A DNA stretch of 49,027 bases, taken from positions 1-49,027 of the forward strand of contig NW_025955256.1 of NCBI RefSeq assembly GCF_022376445.1, written 5' to 3'. Position numbers and translations under genes: made by a program. The notes under the pieces were generated by a model. It saw only the letters and a program-made list of their open reading frames with translations. It was not told the origin of the DNA and did no database searches. This document shows, piece after piece, positions 44,273 through 49,027 of this stretch. The first letter of the stretch is position 1, and the number at the start of each line of letters is the position of its first letter. The stretch is from Fomitopsis serialis. Its lineage: Eukaryota; Basidiomycota; Agaricomycetes; Polyporales; Fomitopsidaceae.

Positions 44273-45077
44273 GTTGCATACGCGGAGTCGCGGACGTCGC
44301 TGCCAGAAAATCCGCGCTGCAGGCAAGGGCGCGTTCGAGCCAGCCACGTGCCTTTCACGTGCAGAGGGCGCGCCCGGATCAGCTGGATCTTATCAGATAA
44401 GGCAAGAAGCAATCCTGCGCAAATCCTGCGCGTCCGGGTCGCTCCTCGCTTGCACATGTACATCGGTGTAGTACGCAGCAAGCAATTGACAGTTTCTACT
44501 CAGCCCCATCAGCAATCTGTCTTCAAAAAGCCTCGCTAGGACATATGCTGTACGATCGGTTTACATCCGCCATTGTGACGGTTACGGCCCCGAGACGGTG
44601 AGTCAAGAAAGCATCGCAAAACGCACATGGCGCAATCGGCGGTTCATATGGACATACTGCTTGATCGCACGCGCATCAGCTCTCCCAAGGCACATCACCA
44701 TAAGTATATGGGCGACTGTCATCTGCCCGCAGCAAAGAGCTGCTCGGTGTTGACCCGGTGAGTGCCCGATGTCATAGCCAGACGAGTCGGAGTTCGGCGC
44801 CCGAGAGGGAGACGTACACGTTCGCAACTTCTGACTTCCAACTTGAAGATTGATATGCTGCCCTGACATTTGACGCAGATGGCGATCCTCGCAGCAACTG
44901 AAGGCCCCTGGAGGTGCGGCCACGCCCGCGGAGTGATTAGGCCCATGCGCCGACGGGCCGCGCGTATGACTATGCAGGTACCCAGGTCGTCAGTATATAA
45001 GGCCGGCTGGGATAGGGTAGCCCTATACTAGACGACCCCAAGCCTTCCATCAACTAACTACCGAAAGTGACCATTCA
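44273..45077. promoter_or_regulatory. Divergent promoter region, bL12m and monooxygenase
   Basis: An 805-bp gene-free region between two head-to-head genes. TATATAA at 44994-45000 lies 78 bp upstream of the monooxygenase ATG. No comparable TATA box is seen on the bL12m side, as is usual for housekeeping genes. Confidence 0.6.
44994..45000 (+). promoter_or_regulatory. TATA box of the monooxygenase gene
   Basis: TATATAA, 78 bp before the start codon, suits a regulated core promoter. Confidence 0.65.
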
Positions 45078-47309
45078 ATGGCTACTTCGCCGATCTCCGT
45101 TCTCATCGTAAGTAAAGCCGCGAGTATCGACAGTCCAAACTCCAAGCTGATCGTCGTCACGCAGGCTGGTGCCGGGCCCACTGGGCTTGTTCTGGGACTG
45201 ACCCTCCTTCAGAATGGCATCCAAGTCCGTATCGTTGACAAGGACCCGAACCGCCATCCTGGACAGCGGGGTTCTGGCTTGCAGGTGAGCAATACGCGCA
45301 CGGTACATGACGTTTGCTTACAGGCGGACGTGCAGCCGCGTACACTGGAGCTGTTCCACTTCCTCGGCGTTCTTGACGATGTGGACGCCATGGCATTGTC
45401 TATTATGCCGAGGCGCGAATACAAGCTACCAGGAGGAACAGAGACGCTCAAGGTAGCGATGATAGCTGCCATCGAAGATCCTACCCCCTCAACCCCTTAC
45501 GTGAGCTCGATCGCCGATATGCATCCTTCCTGCTGACCTACACCGCCTTGCAAGGTCAACGCAAGGTTGCTTGGCCAGTACAATACCGAAGCGATTCTTC
45601 GTGCGCACATTGAACGCCTTGGGGGCACTGTAGAGTACGGGACCGAGCTGCGTGGCTTTGAGCAGCACCCAGACCACATCGAAGCAACGCTTGTCACCAA
45701 GGACGGCGAGAAGGACAAGACCGAGACACTGGCTTCCCACTGGCTGGTAGGTACGGATGGTGCCCGAGGTAAGCTATCCACGTCTCCGATAATGTCGTAC
45801 ACTGACGCGTGATGCCATAGGCGTTGTTCGCAAGCAACTGGGCCTGTCTTTCATCGGGGAGACTCGTACGGACGGAGTAGTAATTTTGCTCGGTCTGGTC
45901 GAAGTCCAGGGACTTGACGCGAAGGTAGGTTTCCAGTCCAGACCCGATCAGTCTTTCTGTCGGGTTAGATGCAGAGTTCGCTGACTGGTCTCGTGGTAGC
46001 ACTGGCACCAGTGGGCAGAAATGAATGCTGGCGGGTGCGTTGCCATGGAATTGCAAGAGCTTACGGCTCTCTAATCATTCCGTTCAGCCTTGTATTGATC
46101 CCTACAGAGAGGACCGGATACTACAGCTTCCTCCTCGGAGGGGTGCAAGATGTGGAAAAGCTGTTGGTGGACAGAGACGCACTTGTCGAGACCCTCCTCA
46201 ATCGGGTTGAGCGACAGGACTTGGTGTTCGGGAAAGTCGAGGCGGTCTCGTCATACAGGCGAGTGTTGGGTAGGACGTTTCTCATGCCAGCTTATCATCG
46301 TTCGTTTCGATGTACAGGCCGAACATCCGCATGGTGGACAAGTTCGGCGAAGGCCGCGTCTTCGTCGCCGGAGGTAAGTCTAGCGGCTGCTACTGAATAC
46401 GACGAGGCGGCTAACCCACAACGTAGATGCGGCGCATGTTCACAGTCCAGCTGGTGGCCAGGTAAGTCGGGCGCACATCACCCGCCTCTATCGAACGAAG
46501 CCTAACGTTGTTTCTTAGGGCTTAAACTCCAGTGTCCAAGACGCGGTGCGTATTGCGATCCCATCACAGCGCTTTCCCAATTGACGGATCCCGCCCAGTT
46601 CAACCTCGCATGGAAACTCACGCTCGTCGAAAAGGGCCTCGCCTCGCCCTCGCTGCTGGCCACCTACACCGAGGAGCGCCTCCCCGTCATCGCCGCGATG
46701 CTGCAGAAGAGCACGGACCTCTACGACGCCATGCGGAAGGGCGACCAGCGCGGCTGGGAGCGTGGAGGCAACCTCAGGATGCTCGGCGTGAACTACCGCT
46801 GGAGCTCCATCGTCGTGGACGAGCGCACGCCCAAGGCCCAGTCGCCCGAGAGCGTCAATCCCTATGGCTCGGGCACCGACGGTGATCTCAGAGCGGGCGA
46901 CCGTGCGCCTGACGCACCCGGCCTTGTCTCTGTCGGCAGCGAGGAGGCCGGCGGCTCAACGTCGCTCTTCAGCGTGTTCCGCCCTTCCCACCATACAGCG
47001 CTTCTGTTCAACCTACCTGCCGAGGAGACGGAGCAAGTACTCAGAGTGGCACAAAAGTATCCGTCTGGCTCTGTCAAGACGGTGTCGATTTACCCTCAGG
47101 GCACGTCAGTACCCAATGTCATTGGACGCCCGGACCTTGCGGTGGTCGACAAGGACGGCCATGCGTACGCAGGATACCAAGTGTCCCCGGAGAAGCCGAC
47201 GATCGTGATCGTGCGTCCGGACGGGGTCGTGGGAGGGATTGTCTACGGTTTGTCCGGCGTCGAGCAATATTTCAGAGGTGTCTTCGACGCCACGGGCGAT
47301 GCGCTCTAA
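45078..47309 (+). CDS. FAD-dependent aromatic-ring monooxygenase (phenol hydroxylase-like)
   Basis: Eleven exons (45078-45107, 45165-45284, 45324-45500, 45555-45768, 45821-45924, 46000-46034, 46088-46258, 46318-46373, 46427-46461, 46519-46545, 46599-47309) give 559 residues. The FAD motif at the N-terminus is AGAGPTGLVLGLTLL with VRIVDKDP. LVGTDGARG is the DG motif. GDAAHVHSPAGGQGLN is the GD motif that binds the FAD ribityl chain. The C-terminal 150 residues, from GDRAPDAPG, match the thioredoxin-like dimerisation domain of phenol hydroxylases. It should hydroxylate a phenolic ring using NADPH and O2; the substrate is unknown. The intron at 46259-46317 is GC-AG; the others are GT-AG. It may act in aromatic breakdown or secondary metabolism. 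Confidence 0.9.
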
Positions 47310-47528
47310 GTAGTGCGCTCAGATATGATATTCACCGTCTAGACCATGTGTACCATTAGTAAGCATTATCATTATACATCCCAACTCCGTACTTCCAAGT
47401 CCATATGCATATGAAGCAAGCAACCGACATGCAGTGGTGAGTATCCCATGATAGAAAGCACGACAGCGTATACGAGCAACAGCGTACGACATGATGGTGA
47501 TGATGAAAGTAATATGCAGCAGCAGAGT

Positions 47529-49027
47529 CTACTCGGATTTGATCGGTGTCGCATGAGTTTGCTGAGACGGCGAGACCTTCGGCTCGTCGTGCATGTCAGC
47601 ATCCTCCTCCGACTTGAGGTGCTTCACTTCGACGACCTCCGCATCAAAATCGACATCATCGTCGCCGTTGTCATACTCCAATTTTGGCTCCGGTGTCTCT
47701 GGCTCGGACGACCCCCGCTTGCGCTTCTGACTCGCCTTCAGAGTGTCCGAATCTTTCGACTTTCCCTTCGGCGGAGTGTAATATTTGTAGTTCCTCGCGA
47801 GGACACGTTGAAACTGGATGTCGTAACTGACGCACTTCATTGCCCAGACACCGATCTCCTAAGTAGTTCAGCTTAGCATCAATAATGCTAACTTGCACAC
47901 CACAGAAGATAGATCTCACTTCTTCCCCTCTGTCGTATGCAGCAACGATATCTTCCCATGCAAGCTTGCGGCGCACTGCAGCCATATGTTGGTTGTCTTC
48001 GACGACTTCAGAGATCTCATCCTCGGTCGGTTCTCTGTGGTGTTCCTTGCGGAAGCACACCCTAGCCGTAACTACGCTTCCCCAGGACTTCTCAAGGATG
48101 TCCTTCCCCACGTCCTTCGTACCTGTGCAAGAACAAGGATCCAATAAATACCCTCAAAGAAGATGAAGAGACTGACTGCAAGGGGCTGACGAGCAAATTC
48201 ATCTGTCCTCAGAGACTCCGAAACGTACATCCGGTACTGTCCCATGTAGCTCCAGAGTGCAGGTTTGTCTCGCACCCTCACGAATACACGGTGCACCCTG
48301 CGCGTAAAACCACCTTCGTTGTCAGCTGGTTTTTCTCCAAAGAACAGGCCCGGGTCGCCGGGGTTGACCGGGGCGTGCGGGTTGAATTCCAGCAGGAGAC
48401 ACATGAAGTCGTCGAGCAAGTGAACTTGGGTCTTCTCTGGTGCCGGGTGAGGAAACGAGTTGACGAAGCTGCCTCCGTAGAGGTGATGTAAGTAGTGGCG
48501 GTTGAACATGAACCTCAGCGTCGGCTCATCGAGGTCTATTCGATACGGATCCAACCCGACTACCTTCATCCGGTCCGCAACCGTCTTCCACGTAAACTGC
48601 GAATCCTTCTTGATCTTGGCGATAGGCTGAGCGGAGCTATAAGCAATACAGATGGCATAGTAAAATCAGAATCAATTCACATTCCTGAGTCGCAGAACAG
48701 CTTCGTGCTGTTGCTCGTCCGTCAGGTCGTAGTAGGTTCCAGGTGGTGGCAACTGGGCTAGCCAGTCATCCTCAAGGGGCTCTGCCTTTACCGGTATGCC
48801 CGTGTCTAAACAGTACGTTGTGAACATTGTCCTCACCTGTGCTGAAGCAACTGTATCGTATACGACTCACCAGCCTCCTCGAGCTTCGAGGCAGCGGCCT
48901 GCGCTGCCTCTTTGCGCTCTACCTCAAATCGCTCGACCGTTGGAACGAGGATATACCACTGGGAGGAGGGCCGCGAAGCCCCGGGTAGCTGAGCGGAACC
49001 GACTTGAACAGAGTCCTCCTCCTTCGT
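47529..49027 (-). CDS. DUF6697 protein, 5' part beyond the window
   Basis: A minus-strand gene entering from the right edge, with its stop at 47529-47531. Exons can be read at about 48875-49027, 48673-48806, 48177-48616 and 47917-48122, and the last from about 47860 to the stop. The domain has KVVGLDPYRIDLDEPTLRF, HYLHHLYGGSF, LLDDFMCLLLEFNPHAP, PGDPGLFF and then REPTEDEI, features I associate with the basidiomycete family DUF6697 (function unknown). The C-terminus is acidic and Ser/Lys-rich (KRKRGSSEPETPEPK), suggesting a nuclear protein. At the C4 run 48106-48109 the frame breaks between VRRTWG and DILEKSW. One extra base cures it, so this is probably a sequence error. Confidence 0.7.

Noticed and set aside
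47448..47876. 142-codon plus-strand frame at the DUF6697 3' end
   Set aside because: Shadow of the acidic C-terminal exon on the minus strand.

Overview
The window is from the genome of a mushroom-forming basidiomycete (Agaricomycetes). The evidence is dense 50-60 nt GT-AG introns, Plavaka, Ty3/gypsy and Tad-like LINE transposons, and basidiomycete-type families (DUF6532, DUF6697, F-box-like). No bacterial features are present.

Left 77% (about 400-37712) is one nested transposon complex. The outer layer is a near full-length LINE (Tad1-like; ORF1 with zinc knuckle, ORF2 with AP endonuclease, reverse transcriptase and RNase H, 25-base poly(A) tail at 37688-37712). It was split twice: (i) by a Ty3/gypsy LTR retrotransposon at 3290-29439 (1.53 kb LTRs, 4-bp target duplication GCGG), lying on the minus strand, and (ii) by a 3.29 kb hAT-like non-autonomous DNA transposon at 30820-34109 (8-bp duplication GAAGCAGG). 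The gypsy integrase gene was in turn split by a 12.6 kb Plavaka DNA transposon at 9371-21999. Removing each insertion plus one copy of its target duplication reconnects the interrupted reading frames exactly, so the boundaries are firm.

Two layers carry unexpected cargo. The gypsy element has plus-strand, intron-containing genes antisense to gag-pol: one inside each LTR, one encoding a Zn2Cys6-type cluster, one coiled-coil. The Plavaka element has an intact 1030-aa transposase, a DUF6532 gene, an unrecognised gene and a captured, partly duplicated phosphatidylserine decarboxylase fragment. The hAT-like element carries a broken, intron-containing calmodulin fragment.

Right part (37713-49027) is ordinary host sequence: NatB catalytic subunit Naa20, a small single-pass membrane protein, a stretch of apparently decayed coding sequence, an F-box-like protein, mitochondrial ribosomal protein bL12m (minus), an FAD-dependent aromatic-ring monooxygenase with 11 exons, and a DUF6697 protein (minus) running off the right edge.

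A technical point matters for reading all of this. Nearly every frameshift in the gypsy element, and one in the host DUF6697 gene, is cured by adding a single base to a short homopolymer run. This suggests sequencing or assembly indels rather than decay.
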